From NCBI RefSeq assembly GCF_003591035.1, contig NZ_QYUO01000001.1, forward strand, positions 62,001 to 126,000: 64,000 nucleotides of DNA. Reading direction: 5' to 3'. A program made the translations under genes and the position numbers. Below the pieces are notes generated by a model. The model was not told the origin of the DNA and did no database searches. It was given only the letters and a program-made list of their open reading frames with translations. Shown piece by piece: positions 25,222 through 34,496 of this stretch. Each line of letters opens with the position of its first letter. Position 1 is the stretch's first letter. Source of the DNA: Noviherbaspirillum saxi (GTDB taxonomy: Bacteria; Pseudomonadota; Gammaproteobacteria; Burkholderiales; Burkholderiaceae_D).

Positions 25222-25905
25222 TTAACGCGCGACCCAGCCGCCGCATACCGGGAATACCTGCCCGACGAAGCAGTTCGCCGCATCGCTGCACAGATAGGCG
25301 GCGAACAGGGCATCTTCGCGTTGCCCGACCAGCCGGCCGAGCGGCACCTCGCGGCGCAGCCTTTCCTGAAACGCCGGATTGGCTTGTACTTCCGCCGGAA
25401 AGTAGGTCGGGTTTTCGACAAAGTTTTGTGCGATCGCGTTCACCTGCACATTGTGCGAGGCTGCTTCCACGCCCACCGACTGGATATAGGCAATTTGCGC
25501 GCCGCGCGCAGCGCTATAGGTGGATGTCCGTTTCATGCCGCGCAGCGCCGACGCACTGCCCATCAGCAGGATCTTGCCGGACTTGCGCTGCATCATCTGC
25601 GGTAGTGCCGCACGCATCAAACGTGGCAACGGATCGACCATATGCGAAAACGCATGGCGCCATTCGTCATCGTCGACCTCGGCCGCCGGCGTGGTAGGCG
25701 CCGGGATAGCCAGATTGGCGACCAGCACATCGATATGCCCGGCCGCGCGCACCATTGTTTCTGGCAATGCCGGATCCGCCAAGGCACGCGCGTCTGCGAT
25801 CACCTTGGCGCCAAGCTCAGTAAACACGTCGCAAAGGGCCGGCCCCATGAAGGTATCGGATTGGGTCACAAGGATGCGCTTGCCGCGCAGATCGAATGCT
25901 GTCAT
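25222..25905 (-). CDS. Halohydrin dehalogenase-like protein (SDR fold)
   Basis: A 227-residue protein with the short-chain dehydrogenase fold, but its motifs are those of halohydrin dehalogenases. The NAD(P) glycine motif is replaced by T14-x4-F19-x-G21 (TQSDTFMG), which forms the halide pocket, and the catalytic set is S117-x12-Y130-x3-R134 with Arg instead of Lys (STYSAARGAQ). Other segments parallel HheC: QRKSGKILLMGSA, NPTYFPAEVQANP and TGQVF-like VGQVFPVCGG. Such enzymes convert vicinal haloalcohols to epoxides without a cofactor. Single gene; ordinary annotation would call it an SDR oxidoreductase. Confidence 0.85.
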   Translation of the reverse strand: MTAFDLRGKRILVTQSDTFMGPALCDVFTELGAKVIADARALADPALPETMVRAAGHIDVLVANLAIPAPTTPAAEVDDDEWRHAFSHMVDPLPRLMRAALPQMMQRKSGKILLMGSASALRGMKRTSTYSAARGAQIAYIQSVGVEAASHNVQVNAIAQNFVENPTYFPAEVQANPAFQERLRREVPLGRLVGQREDALFAAYLCSDAANCFVGQVFPVCGGWVAR

Positions 25906-25981
25906 GAGGGCTCCAGTGAGTCGCTATGAAAATGACAAGCTCTTATTCTACGACTGATGCCTGATCGGCACAGCGCCGGCG

Positions 25982-26413
25982 TTAGATTGCGTTACGCGGT
26001 GAAGTAATCGGCGTATCGTCATCAGCCCTGGCAATGCAGGTCCGCAGAAAATCGGCGTGATGTGCAGCCGCTTCTTTCGGTTGCTGGAAGACCGCACTCG
26101 CGGCGCTCACCAGCAATTGCGCATCTTCCTCGTCTTGCACGAACCAGCGCAATTCTGGCGGAAAACTCTTGATCAGTTCAAGGTCGTCATGGATGCGTTG
26201 CATGAACTGGTGTTCGCTCATGCCATGATCGCGCGCCAATGCTGCATTGCGAATAAAGTCAGCGCCTTCCGAACATTCCTGTGACGATGGTGCATGTGCG
26301 ACGCAGAGTGCCGGCAGCAACAATAGCGGTGCCAGCACTGCGCGCCAGTTCGGAAACCTTCGTTCAAATGGTGGAGTCTGTATCGATGCGCAAAGCGCCT
26401 TGCGTGCGGTCAT
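25982..26413 (-). CDS. Hypothetical exported protein
   Basis: A 143-residue protein with an N-terminal hydrophobic segment (WRAVLAPLLLLPALCVAHA), probably a signal peptide. The mature part is helical with two Cys and EHQFMQRIHDDLELIKSFPPELRWFV. An aaaggtga ribosome site supports ATG 26413; the longer frame to 26575 is discarded. No family recognised. Confidence 0.6.
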   Translation of the reverse strand: MTARKALCASIQTPPFERRFPNWRAVLAPLLLLPALCVAHAPSSQECSEGADFIRNAALARDHGMSEHQFMQRIHDDLELIKSFPPELRWFVQDEEDAQLLVSAASAVFQQPKEAAAHHADFLRTCIARADDDTPITSPRNAI

Positions 26414-26584
26414 GGCGTCACCTTTTCGGTGAAAGGATATGCTGCTTGGACTGACACGCAATGCCGGGATTCCAACGACGGTGACGCACATATTGCATTT
26501 GCTCAAGCCATGCCTGTATCGTCGCTGCAGTATCATCGTCACCAGCCCGCCATTGCCGGCGGCGCATTTATGCAAGGGTTTGCC

Positions 26585-26851
26585 ATGAGATCAACCAAAG
26601 CCAGTGCGGCGATTGCCCGGTTGAATACGCGCGACAGCGCGTACCGCTATTCGCTGGGCATCAATGCCGCCGGATTGTTTTACCTGTTGCGCGCCGCGCC
26701 TGGCGGCAGCGCCGAGAAAATCAGCAGCGATCTGCCGCTCGACGAATTCGTGCAACTGGTCAACGCGACCGGTCCGCAAAAGAAGGCCAAGGTCAGCAAG
26801 TACGATGTCGCGTTTGAAAAACAGCTGGGCAAGAGAAGCGCGCCCGAATGA
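26585..26851 (+). CDS. Small conserved-looking protein of unknown function
   Basis: An 88-residue protein with a compact mixed layout: YRYSLGINAAGLFYLLRAAPG, then ISSDLPLDEFVQLVNATGPQKKAK and a Lys-rich tail. ATG 26585 has aaggg at good spacing, while upstream starts do not. It converges on the porin gene, with a shared terminator between them. No family recognised. Confidence 0.6.
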   Translation: MRSTKASAAIARLNTRDSAYRYSLGINAAGLFYLLRAAPGGSAEKISSDLPLDEFVQLVNATGPQKKAKVSKYDVAFEKQLGKRSAPE

Positions 26852-26880
26852 AAAAGAGGCGCCAATGCTGGCGCCTCTTC
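26852..26880 (-). terminator. Terminator of the porin gene
   Basis: Stem agaggcgcc/ggcgcctct; the T run lies on the minus strand side, directly downstream of the porin stop. It may also act for the convergent small gene. Confidence 0.75.
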
Positions 26881-26920
26881 CTTAAAGCTCAGATTATGCG
26901 AACCCTGGGTCCGCACACCA

Positions 26921-27943
26921 TCAGAAGCGGTGACGCACGCCGACGTTGAAGATCGACGGGTCACGACCGGCCGCGACCGGATTACCGACCGTTGCTGCGG
27001 CATCATTCTTGATGCGTGCATAGGAAGTGTACAGATTCGTGCGTTTCGACAGCGCATGGGTATAGCCGAGTGCCCACTGGTCCGCATCGCGCGTGCCGCC
27101 GCCGATATCGTCATTGCGGCGGATATACGATGCCAGAATGATACCGGCGCCGATCGGAGCGCTGATACCGACCATTGCATCATCGCGATCGATCGAAGTC
27201 GCGCCGGTCGCGGTTTCTCCCTTGCCGCGGGCATAAGCTGCATGCAGTTTTGCGATCTTGAAATCGTAGGTGCCACCGAGCATGGTGGTCTTGGAGTCAC
27301 CCGCTGCAATGGTTGCTGCGGCACCAGTGCCGACCAGATTCTGGTCATGATGCGCAAGGACGATTGCCAGCGGACCGGCTGCATAACCGGCGGAGAAGCC
27401 GACCTGACGACCGATGGAATTGCTGCCCGCGACTTCACCGAAGCTGTAATTGACCTGACCGGAGAAACCGCCAAAGTTCGGCGTCGCATAGCTGAGCGTG
27501 TTGTCGGCGCGTTCGCCATGCACATTGAACACGTTTGCGGCATTGCCGGCCAAGCCCAAACCGAACGGGTCGATGTTTTCCACCGCGGTGCGAATTGGAT
27601 TGTATTGACGGCCGAGTTTCACGGAACCGAAGCCGCCGTTCAGGCCGACGAATGCCTGGCGACCGAACAGACGGCCGCCTTGGCCCAAGGTACCATCATC
27701 GATGTTGAAACCGTTTTCCAGCGTAAAGATCGCGGACAGTCCGCCGCCGAGATCTTCAGTGCCGCGAAAGCCGATGCGGCTGCCGGACTGGTTGCCGCTG
27801 CTCAGAGCGGTGGAATTGGTCGCGCCATTGTCGATGCGGCTGATGCCCGCATCGGCCACACCGTAAATCGTGACATTGGTCTGAGCGAAAGCTGCGCCTG
27901 TCAAAGAACTGAGAGCTGCAAGCGCGATGAGCGATTTTTTCAT
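26921..27943 (-). CDS. Gram-negative general porin
   Basis: A 340-residue trimeric outer-membrane porin of the beta-proteobacterial type. It has a signal peptide (KKSLIALAALSSLTGAAFAQ), the typical opening SVTIYG-like NVTIYGVADAG, the conserved GSRIGFRGTEDLGGGLSAIF block, GRQAFVGLNGGFGSVKLGRQ near the eyelet loop, and a terminal Phe (GVRHRF) needed for outer-membrane insertion. An aggaaat ribosome site precedes ATG 27943. Single gene with its own terminator and long upstream region. Confidence 0.95.
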   Translation of the reverse strand: MKKSLIALAALSSLTGAAFAQTNVTIYGVADAGISRIDNGATNSTALSSGNQSGSRIGFRGTEDLGGGLSAIFTLENGFNIDDGTLGQGGRLFGRQAFVGLNGGFGSVKLGRQYNPIRTAVENIDPFGLGLAGNAANVFNVHGERADNTLSYATPNFGGFSGQVNYSFGEVAGSNSIGRQVGFSAGYAAGPLAIVLAHHDQNLVGTGAAATIAAGDSKTTMLGGTYDFKIAKLHAAYARGKGETATGATSIDRDDAMVGISAPIGAGIILASYIRRNDDIGGGTRDADQWALGYTHALSKRTNLYTSYARIKNDAAATVGNPVAAGRDPSIFNVGVRHRF

Positions 27944-28247
27944 TTTTTATTTCCTGGTTGATGATTCGAGAGCGAGTGCACGCTGTCCGACCGATGGAAC
28001 GGTTTGACACGCATGTTCGGCCACACTCCACTTTAGTGCCGGGCATTGCATGAGCCTACGTATATCTGCGCATATGCTCATTCACCGACGACGTATATCG
28101 ATATGCGCCATCGGTAAGCCTCGATGCTGGTGTGCGACTTCAAGGATGCGAAGCGAAGCAATCAGCCGGGATTGTGCCCAAGCCGGATGACAGCTTGATG
28201 ACATGGCATGGCTGCTACAGCGTTGTAGCGTTCATGCAACGAGATAT
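27944..28247. other. Porin upstream region
   Basis: No gene seen. It is a long leader for the porin gene on the minus strand, with palindromic-looking words such as tatcgatatgcgc and tgcgcatatg around 28065-28110 that could bind regulators. Confidence 0.4.
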
Positions 28248-28279
28248 AAAAAAGCCTGCGCATCGTAGGATGCGCAGGC
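28248..28279 (-). terminator. Terminator of the rep helicase gene
   Basis: An 11-base stem (gcctgcgcatc/gatgcgcaggc, loop gtag) followed on the minus strand by six Ts, downstream of rep. Confidence 0.88.
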
Positions 28280-28349
28280 GAAGTCAAACCTTGGGGGGAA
28301 AAGAAAGACGCTTGCCATCTTGCCCTAGGGTGATGACAGCATGATGACG

Positions 28350-30407
28350 TCACGCGACTCGCGGCTTTTGCAGCAAGGCCTTCAGGTTCGCCAGCCGGTT
28401 CTGCGGCGTGATCGCTTCTTCTTCCGTCGGCACTGCGCTGCCTTCATCCAGCTTCATCTCCTTGATGAAGCGCGACACGTCGCAGTTCACGCTTTCACGC
28501 GCGCGCTTGCGCTTCTTGCACCACGTGATATGCAGACTGCGCTGCGCACGCGTGATGCCGACATACATCAGGCGACGCTCTTCTTCGATGCGCGCGGCCA
28601 GCGTATCGATCGGCGCGTCGGGATCGCCCTTGTGCGGCAGGATGCCTTCTTCCACGCCGACCAGGAACACGTGCGGGAATTCCAGGCCTTTCGATGCATG
28701 CAGCGTCGACATGCGCACCGCATCCGGTTCTTCGTCGCGGCCTTCGAGCATCGTCATCAGCGCGACCATTTGCGTCAGTTCGAGCAGGCTCTTTTCTTCC
28801 GCCGCGCCATCTTTGCCACCGGTGCCCTTTTCCTTCAGCCAGCCGGTGAAGTCGAGCACGTTTTGCCATTTGCTCTGCGCCTGCCTATCGTCGAAGGTAT
28901 CGTAGAGATACGCTTCGTAATTGATCTCCTTCATCATTTCATCGAGCAGTTCGGCCGCGTTTTCGCCGCGCTTGGATGCACGCGCTTCCAGCCCATTGAT
29001 GAAGTGGCAGAACTCGCGCAATGGATTGAGCTGGCGGTCGGCGAGCTTGGATTCGATGCCACCCTTGTATACCGCTTCGAATAGCGAGCATTGCCATTGC
29101 CCGGCGAATGCGCCGAGCGCTTCCAGCGTCGATTGTCCAACACCGCGCTTGGGCGTGGTCACCGCGCGGATGAATGCCGGGTCGTCGTCGCCATTGGCGA
29201 CCAGGCGCAGGTAGCTGACGATATCCTTGATTTCGGCACGGTCGAAAAAGCTCTGCCCGCCGGAGATGGTGTAGGGAATGCGTTCCTTGCGCAGCGCCTG
29301 TTCGATCACGCGCGCCTGATGATTGCCGCGATACAGCACCGCGTAATCGGAAAAGCGCGCGCGGCGTTCGAACTTGTGCGCGGAAATCATGATCGCGACC
29401 TGTTCCGCTTCCTGTTCGTCATCCTGCATCGCCAGCACCTTGACCGGATCGCCGAGGCCATGGTCGGACCAAAGCTGCTTCTCGAACAGTTTCGGGTTGT
29501 TGGAAATCACGGCATTAGCGGCTTGCAGGATGCGCGTGCTGGAGCGGTAATTCTGTTCGAGCTTGATCACTTTCAGGTCGGGAAAATCGACCTGCAGCTG
29601 CTTGAGATTTTCGATAGTCGCACCGCGCCATGCATAGATTGCCTGGTCGTCGTCGCCCACTGCGGTAAACATCGGCTTCTTGCCGATGCCGGTGACCAGC
29701 AGCTTGACCAGTTCATACTGGCAGGTGTTGGTGTCCTGGTATTCATCGACCAGCAGATAGCGCAGCTTGCGCTGCCAGCGGTCGCGCACTGCTTCGTTCT
29801 GGCGGAACAGTTCGACCGGCAGCCGGATCAGGTCGTCGAAATCGACTGCCTGATACGACGATAGCGTTGCAACGTAATTGCGGTAGATGCGCGCAGCCTG
29901 CGCCTCGTCTTCGGTGACTGCCTGCCTGAGCGCGGTTTCGGGATCGACCAGTCCGTTTTTCCAGAGTGACATCGCAGTCTGGATGCGACGTATCAATTGT
30001 TTGTCGGTCGTGATTGCAAGATCCTGCACCAGCGAAAAGCAGTCATCGCTATCCATGATCGAAAAGCGATCCTTCAACCCCAGTTCCTTCGCTTCGCGCC
30101 GCAAAATCTGCACACCCAGCGAGTGGAAGGTACAGACGGTCAACTGCTTGGCTTCCTTCGGTTCCTTCAGCAGCTTGGCGATGCGCTCCTGCATTTCCAG
30201 TGCCGCCTTGTTGGTAAACGTGACCGCGGCAATGTTGCGCGCTTCGTAACCGCAATCCTCGATCAAGTGCGCAATCTTTTGCGTAATCACGCGCGTCTTG
30301 CCGGAACCGGCGCCGGCCAGCACCAGGCAAGGACCGTCCATGTATTTCACCGCTTCGCGTTGCGGGGGATTCATACCATGCATACCGGGAGACGAAGGAT
30401 GTGACAT
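28350..30407 (-). CDS. rep: ATP-dependent DNA helicase Rep
   Basis: A 685-residue UvrD-type 3'-5' helicase. Motifs in order: NPPQREAVKY (Q motif), LAGAGSGKTRVI (Walker A), AAVTFTNKAA (Ia), VDEYQDTN (Walker B), VGDDDQAIYAWRGA (III), KVIKLEQNYRSS (IV), MSTLHASKGLEFP (V) and YVGITRAQRSLHITW (VI). The sequence follows E. coli Rep closely from the first residues (GPCLVLAGAGSGKTRVITQK), which separates it from UvrD. It helps forks pass obstacles. The start at 30407 is uncertain: ATG 30383 or 30374, just before NPPQ, are alternatives. Confidence 0.93.
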   Translation of the reverse strand: MSHPSSPGMHGMNPPQREAVKYMDGPCLVLAGAGSGKTRVITQKIAHLIEDCGYEARNIAAVTFTNKAALEMQERIAKLLKEPKEAKQLTVCTFHSLGVQILRREAKELGLKDRFSIMDSDDCFSLVQDLAITTDKQLIRRIQTAMSLWKNGLVDPETALRQAVTEDEAQAARIYRNYVATLSSYQAVDFDDLIRLPVELFRQNEAVRDRWQRKLRYLLVDEYQDTNTCQYELVKLLVTGIGKKPMFTAVGDDDQAIYAWRGATIENLKQLQVDFPDLKVIKLEQNYRSSTRILQAANAVISNNPKLFEKQLWSDHGLGDPVKVLAMQDDEQEAEQVAIMISAHKFERRARFSDYAVLYRGNHQARVIEQALRKERIPYTISGGQSFFDRAEIKDIVSYLRLVANGDDDPAFIRAVTTPKRGVGQSTLEALGAFAGQWQCSLFEAVYKGGIESKLADRQLNPLREFCHFINGLEARASKRGENAAELLDEMMKEINYEAYLYDTFDDRQAQSKWQNVLDFTGWLKEKGTGGKDGAAEEKSLLELTQMVALMTMLEGRDEEPDAVRMSTLHASKGLEFPHVFLVGVEEGILPHKGDPDAPIDTLAARIEEERRLMYVGITRAQRSLHITWCKKRKRARESVNCDVSRFIKEMKLDEGSAVPTEEEAITPQNRLANLKALLQKPRVA

Positions 30408-30589
30408 GCGGAAAGAGAGAAGACAAAGCGGGCCATTGTAGCAGTGCAAGGCCTTGCGGTTGCGGACGTTGCAGGCAGGCGACGACACATGTTGAATGCC
30501 GGACAAGTCTCCCCAAGGTCTAACGCAGAGAGCACCAATTTGATGGCAAAGTGACATTGCATCATTATTGGTCGTTCGTACAATAATTC

Positions 30590-31234
30590 ATGGCCCGCCC
30601 TTCGCAAAACATTGACCAGCGTTTGCTCGCATCCGGCCTGGCATTGCTGCCCTTGACCGGTTGCCGTGGCTTGTCAGCGCGCAAGCTTACCGACCATGCG
30701 GGCGTGCACTTGGGGATGTTTCATTACCATTTTCACAGCAAGGAAAACTTTATCCGCATCCTGCTCGAGCAAGTCTATGAGGGCATGTTTTCAGAGCTGG
30801 AAATCAGAACACGCGCAGGCGAGTCGGCCGCCCATAACCTGCGCAATGCGGTACACGTGATCGCCGGCTTCGGCCGCACCCATCGTCAATTGCTGTTGCG
30901 CATAGGCGCCGATGCCCTTGCCGGCGAAGCGGTCGCTGCGCAATTTCTGCAAACCAATCTGCCGCGTCATCTCGATGTGGTGGCAAGACTGATCAGCGAA
31001 GCGCAGCGCGACGGCGACGTCATCGCAGCACCTTTGCCGCAGGTAATCGGTTTTATCGCGGGTGCGGTGATGGGACCCGTGTTGCTGGGAACAGCCGTAC
31101 TCGAACAAGCACTGCTCGGTCCAGCCTTGGGCGAGCTGATCGATAACGAAGTCTTGTCCGTTGCAGCGGTGGAGCAGCGTATCGATCTGGCGTTGCGCGG
31201 CCTGACGCCATTGAAGCAGGGAGTCGCTGAATGA
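30590..31234 (+). CDS. TetR-family regulator of the adjacent efflux operon
   Basis: A 214-residue one-component regulator. The N-terminal helix-turn-helix reads SARKLTDHAGVHLGMFHYHF, with FHYHFHSKENFI typical of TetR recognition helices. The remainder is a helical ligand-binding domain. The stop overlaps the membrane-fusion gene by 4 bases, so the regulator is the first gene of its own target operon and probably represses it until a substrate binds. Confidence 0.9.
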   Translation: MARPSQNIDQRLLASGLALLPLTGCRGLSARKLTDHAGVHLGMFHYHFHSKENFIRILLEQVYEGMFSELEIRTRAGESAAHNLRNAVHVIAGFGRTHRQLLLRIGADALAGEAVAAQFLQTNLPRHLDVVARLISEAQRDGDVIAAPLPQVIGFIAGAVMGPVLLGTAVLEQALLGPALGELIDNEVLSVAAVEQRIDLALRGLTPLKQGVAE

Positions 31235-32202
31235 CTGCGCTTGCCGCCCGTATCGCCTTGCTGAGTTTGGGATGTAGCGTCGTCGGCTGCGCAGACAAGC
31301 CGGACAATTATTTTCCCGGCTATGCCGAGGCCGACTACGTGCGGTTGGCTGCGCCGATTGCGGGCACCCTGGTCAAGCTGCATGTACGGCGCGGCGACCA
31401 GGCGCAGGCCGGCGCACCGGCTTTCGTGCTGGAGCAGGAAAGCGAACGGGCGGCGCGCGAAGAAGCGGCATTTCGTGCCGAGAGCGCGCGGGCGCAGCTG
31501 GCCAACCTGCAAAAAGGCAAGCGCCCGGATGAAGTCGCCGCAGTCCAGGCGCAATTGCATCAGGCCGATGCCGCATTGCGGCTCTCTAGCGCGAACTTCA
31601 CGCGGCAAAAGCAGCTGGTTGCCGACAAATTCATTGCACCTTCGCTGGCCGATGAAGCCAGGGCCGCAATGGAAAGGGATAAGGCGCGTGTCAGTGAATT
31701 GCGCGCGCAACTGAGAATTGCGCAAACCGGTGCGCGCAGCGATGAAGTCCTCGCCGCGATGCAGGAATTGAAAGCGGCCGAAGCGCAACTGGCGCAGGCC
31801 GACTGGAAACTCGCACAAAAGACGCAGCGTTTTCCGATGAGCGCGGCAGTCAACGATGTGCTGTACCGCGAAGGCGAATTCGTGCAAGCCGGCAGTCCTA
31901 TCGTGAGCCTGCTGCCGCCGCAACATATCAAGCTGCGCTTCTTCGTGCCTGAGCCTGTGCTCGGCACGCTTGCGCTCGGCCAGACGCTTGAGGTGCGCTG
32001 CGATGGCTGCAGGGCGCCCATCGCTGCCCGCATCAGCTATCTGTCGAACACGCCGGAATACACGTCGCCACTCATTTACAGCAAGGAAAATCGCGCTTCA
32101 CTGGTATTCATGATTGAAGCGTGGCCGGCATCCGAGCAAGCGACGTTGCTGCATCCCGGCCAGCCGGTCGAGGTGCGCTTGGCCACCGCAAAGGCGCCGT
32201 GA
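31231..32202 (+). CDS. HlyD/YbhG-type membrane fusion protein
   Basis: A 323-residue periplasmic adaptor. The signal sequence ends at a lipobox (SVVGC-A), so it is probably a lipoprotein. A biotinyl-lipoyl-like half (YVRLAAPIAGTLVKLHVRRGD) is followed by a long Ala/Gln/Glu-rich coiled coil (about residues 70-200) and the second lipoyl half with FPMSAAVNDVLYREGEFVQAG. It links the ABC pump to an outer-membrane exit duct. It overlaps both neighbours by a few bases. Confidence 0.88.
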   Translation: MTALAARIALLSLGCSVVGCADKPDNYFPGYAEADYVRLAAPIAGTLVKLHVRRGDQAQAGAPAFVLEQESERAAREEAAFRAESARAQLANLQKGKRPDEVAAVQAQLHQADAALRLSSANFTRQKQLVADKFIAPSLADEARAAMERDKARVSELRAQLRIAQTGARSDEVLAAMQELKAAEAQLAQADWKLAQKTQRFPMSAAVNDVLYREGEFVQAGSPIVSLLPPQHIKLRFFVPEPVLGTLALGQTLEVRCDGCRAPIAARISYLSNTPEYTSPLIYSKENRASLVFMIEAWPASEQATLLHPGQPVEVRLATAKAP

Positions 32203-33131
32203 TGGAATCCGGGGCGCCGGCGATCATCGACGTGCACGGGCTGACCAAACGCTATGGCGGCCGGACCGTGGTCGATCATCTCGACATGCGGGTCGAGCGT
32301 GGCCGCATCCATGGCTTTCTCGGTCCCAATGGCAGCGGCAAGACCACCACGATACGCATGCTGTGCGGCTTGCTGACGCCGGACGAAGGCAGCGGCAGCT
32401 GTCTCGGTTTCGATATCGTGCGGCAGGCGCGCCGCATCAAGCGCGAGGTTGGCTACATGACGCAAAAGTTCGGCTTGTATGAAGACCTGACGATAGAAGA
32501 AAACCTGTTTTTCATTGCGCGCGTCTATGCAGTGCCCAATGCCGCGACCAGAGTACAGGCGACACTGGAACGGCTGGGACTGGCCAGCCGCAAGACACAG
32601 CTTGCCGGCGCGCTGTCGGGCGGCTGGAAGCAGCGACTCGCACTGGCCGCCTGCTTGCTGCACGATCCGCAACTATTGTTGCTGGATGAACCGACCGCCG
32701 GCGTCGACCCGAAGGCAAGGCGGGAATTCTGGGACCAGTTGCATGCACTGGCAGAAGGTGGTTTGACGGTGCTGGTTTCAACCCATTACATGGATGAGGC
32801 GGAACGCTGTCACCGGCTCGCCTATATCGCGTACGGCCGCTTGCTGGCACAAGGCACGGCCGCGCAATTGATCGCCGCCGCCGGCTTGACGACCTGGTCG
32901 ATTACCGGTCCGCGGGTTGGCGCGATGGCAATCGCATTGCGCGACCAGCCGCAACTGCATGTCGCTTCATTCGGTAATGCGCTGCATGTCAGTGCCCGTT
33001 CCGAAACCGAACTGGAAGCGGCGCTGGCGCCGTGGAGCGGTTCGGACATGGCACGGGCACGGATCGACACCAGCCTGGAAGATGTCTTCATTGCGCTGAT
33101 GCAGGGCGCCACCGACAATTACGCAGCATGA
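32202..33131 (+). CDS. ABC transporter ATPase, YbhF-type
   Basis: A 309-residue ATP-binding subunit with Walker A GPNGSGKTT, Q-loop MTQKFGLYEDLT, signature LSGGWKQRL, Walker B LLLDEPTAG and switch His in VSTHYMDE. There is one nucleotide-binding domain and a ~90-residue tail. ATG 32202 shares its first base with the preceding stop. It powers the permease encoded next. Confidence 0.92.
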   Translation: MESGAPAIIDVHGLTKRYGGRTVVDHLDMRVERGRIHGFLGPNGSGKTTTIRMLCGLLTPDEGSGSCLGFDIVRQARRIKREVGYMTQKFGLYEDLTIEENLFFIARVYAVPNAATRVQATLERLGLASRKTQLAGALSGGWKQRLALAACLLHDPQLLLLDEPTAGVDPKARREFWDQLHALAEGGLTVLVSTHYMDEAERCHRLAYIAYGRLLAQGTAAQLIAAAGLTTWSITGPRVGAMAIALRDQPQLHVASFGNALHVSARSETELEAALAPWSGSDMARARIDTSLEDVFIALMQGATDNYAA

Positions 33132-34237
33132 ACTGGTCACGCTTTCTCGCCATCCTGATCAAGGAGTTCCGCCAGATCCGGCGCGACCGGCTGACATTTG
33201 CGATGATGGTCGGCGTGCCCGTGATGCAGCTGATCCTGTTCGGTTACGCGATCAATACCGATCCCAAAAGTCTGCCGCTGGCGGTGGTCGAGGCGGATCA
33301 CAGCGAATTTTCGCGCAGCCTGATCGCGGGTCTGGAAAATTCAAAGTATTTCCGCGTGACCGCGCGGCCGCGCGATGAAGCCGCAGGCCAGCGCTTGCTG
33401 GATACGGGCCGCGTGCAATTTCTGCTGGTGGTGCCGCCGGATTTTTCGCGTCGCGTGCTGCGCGGCGAACAGCCGGTGGTGCTGCTTGCAGCCGACGGGA
33501 CCGATCCGGCCGCAACCGGCAATGCATTGGCCACGCTCAATGCAATCGGCCGGCAGGTCGCTGCGCGCGATTTGGCGGCGCAGCCGGAAGCCGCGCCATT
33601 CGACATCCGCGTGCAGCGCCGTTATAACCCGGAAGGCATTTCCCGCTACAACATCGTTCCCGGCTTGATCGGCGTGATCCTGACGATGACGATGGTGATG
33701 ATGACCTCGCTGGCGATGACGCGCGAACGCGAGCGCGGCACGATGGAAAACCTGCTGGCGACACCGGTCCGGCCGCTGGAAGTCATGGCAGGCAAAATTG
33801 CGCCATATATCGTGATCGGCTATGTGCAGGTGGCGGTCATCCTATCGGCGGCGCGCCTGCTGTTCGACGTGCCGGTGGTGGGCAGCATGCTGCTGTTGTC
33901 GGCCGCGCTGGTCGTGTTCATCGCGGCCAATTTGGCGGTCGGCTTCACGTTTTCAACGATCGCGAAAAACCAGCTGCAGGCCATGCAGCTGACGTTTTTC
34001 TTTTTCCTCCCGTCGATGCTACTGTCGGGATTCATGTTCCCTTTCCGCGGCATGCCGGTCTGGGCGCAATGGATAGGCGAAGTGCTGCCGCTGACGCATT
34101 TCCTGCGCATCGTGCGCGGCATCATGCTCAAGGGGAACGGCATCGGCGAGATCATGCCGCACCTATGGCCGATTGCGGCATTCATGCTGGCGGCCGGCGT
34201 GCTTGCGCTGATGCGTTACCGGCAAACCCTCGACTGA
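33128..34237 (+). CDS. ABC-2 type permease, YbhS/YbhR-like
   Basis: A 369-residue inner-membrane subunit: one N-terminal helix (FAMMVGVPVMQLILFGYAI), a large periplasmic part, then five hydrophobic helices from about residue 175 (NIVPGLIGVILTMTMVMMTS onward). Only one permease gene is present where YbhF systems have two, so a homodimer is likely. It overlaps the ATPase stop by 4 bases and ends the TetR-HlyD-ATPase-permease operon. Related systems export cationic drugs; the substrate here is unknown. Confidence 0.9.
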   Translation: MNWSRFLAILIKEFRQIRRDRLTFAMMVGVPVMQLILFGYAINTDPKSLPLAVVEADHSEFSRSLIAGLENSKYFRVTARPRDEAAGQRLLDTGRVQFLLVVPPDFSRRVLRGEQPVVLLAADGTDPAATGNALATLNAIGRQVAARDLAAQPEAAPFDIRVQRRYNPEGISRYNIVPGLIGVILTMTMVMMTSLAMTRERERGTMENLLATPVRPLEVMAGKIAPYIVIGYVQVAVILSAARLLFDVPVVGSMLLLSAALVVFIAANLAVGFTFSTIAKNQLQAMQLTFFFFLPSMLLSGFMFPFRGMPVWAQWIGEVLPLTHFLRIVRGIMLKGNGIGEIMPHLWPIAAFMLAAGVLALMRYRQTLD

Positions 34238-34282
34238 TACCAATCCCATGCCATAAGGTGCCGGATGACATGAGATTGGTAT
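34233..34282. repeat. Inverted repeat containing the actgataccaatccc word, copy 2
   Basis: ataccaatcccatg (34237-34250) pairs with catgagattggtat (34269-34282) with one mismatch across an 18-base loop. It begins at the permease stop codon. It may work as a terminator-like hairpin; the left arm repeats the word at 17899. Confidence 0.55.
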
Positions 34283-34285
34283 GCG

Positions 34286-34496
34286 TCATTTCAGCCCGAA
34301 CATCGCCATGCCGTTACGATAGGCGATCCGCTCGGCCACATCGCGCGGCAAGGCCGACAGCATGCGGCGAAACCACCGAGCGCGCTTCGACGTTGTAATG
34401 CATGTGCGCATCGAACAGCGGCAATGGCGCTTCAGCCTGCGCGGCAGCACCGAACAGCAGCGCGCAACATGCCGCGATCCAGTGGCGGCGCTTCAT
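34286..34496 (-). pseudogene. Amidohydrolase remnant with large internal deletion
   Basis: The front part (from ATG 34496) has a signal peptide (WIAACCALLFGAAAQA) and then PLPLFDAHMHYN, the first metal-binding motif of amidohydrolase/TatD-like proteins, after which the sequence breaks off. Out of frame with it, 34286-34376 encodes RMLSALPRDVAERIAYRNG and ends in GMAMFGLK, a typical C-terminus of that family. Some 250 residues in between are gone. Confidence 0.65.

Noticed and set aside
26930..27961. Plus-strand open frame over the porin gene
   Set aside because: Antisense shadow of a porin with signal peptide and terminal Phe.
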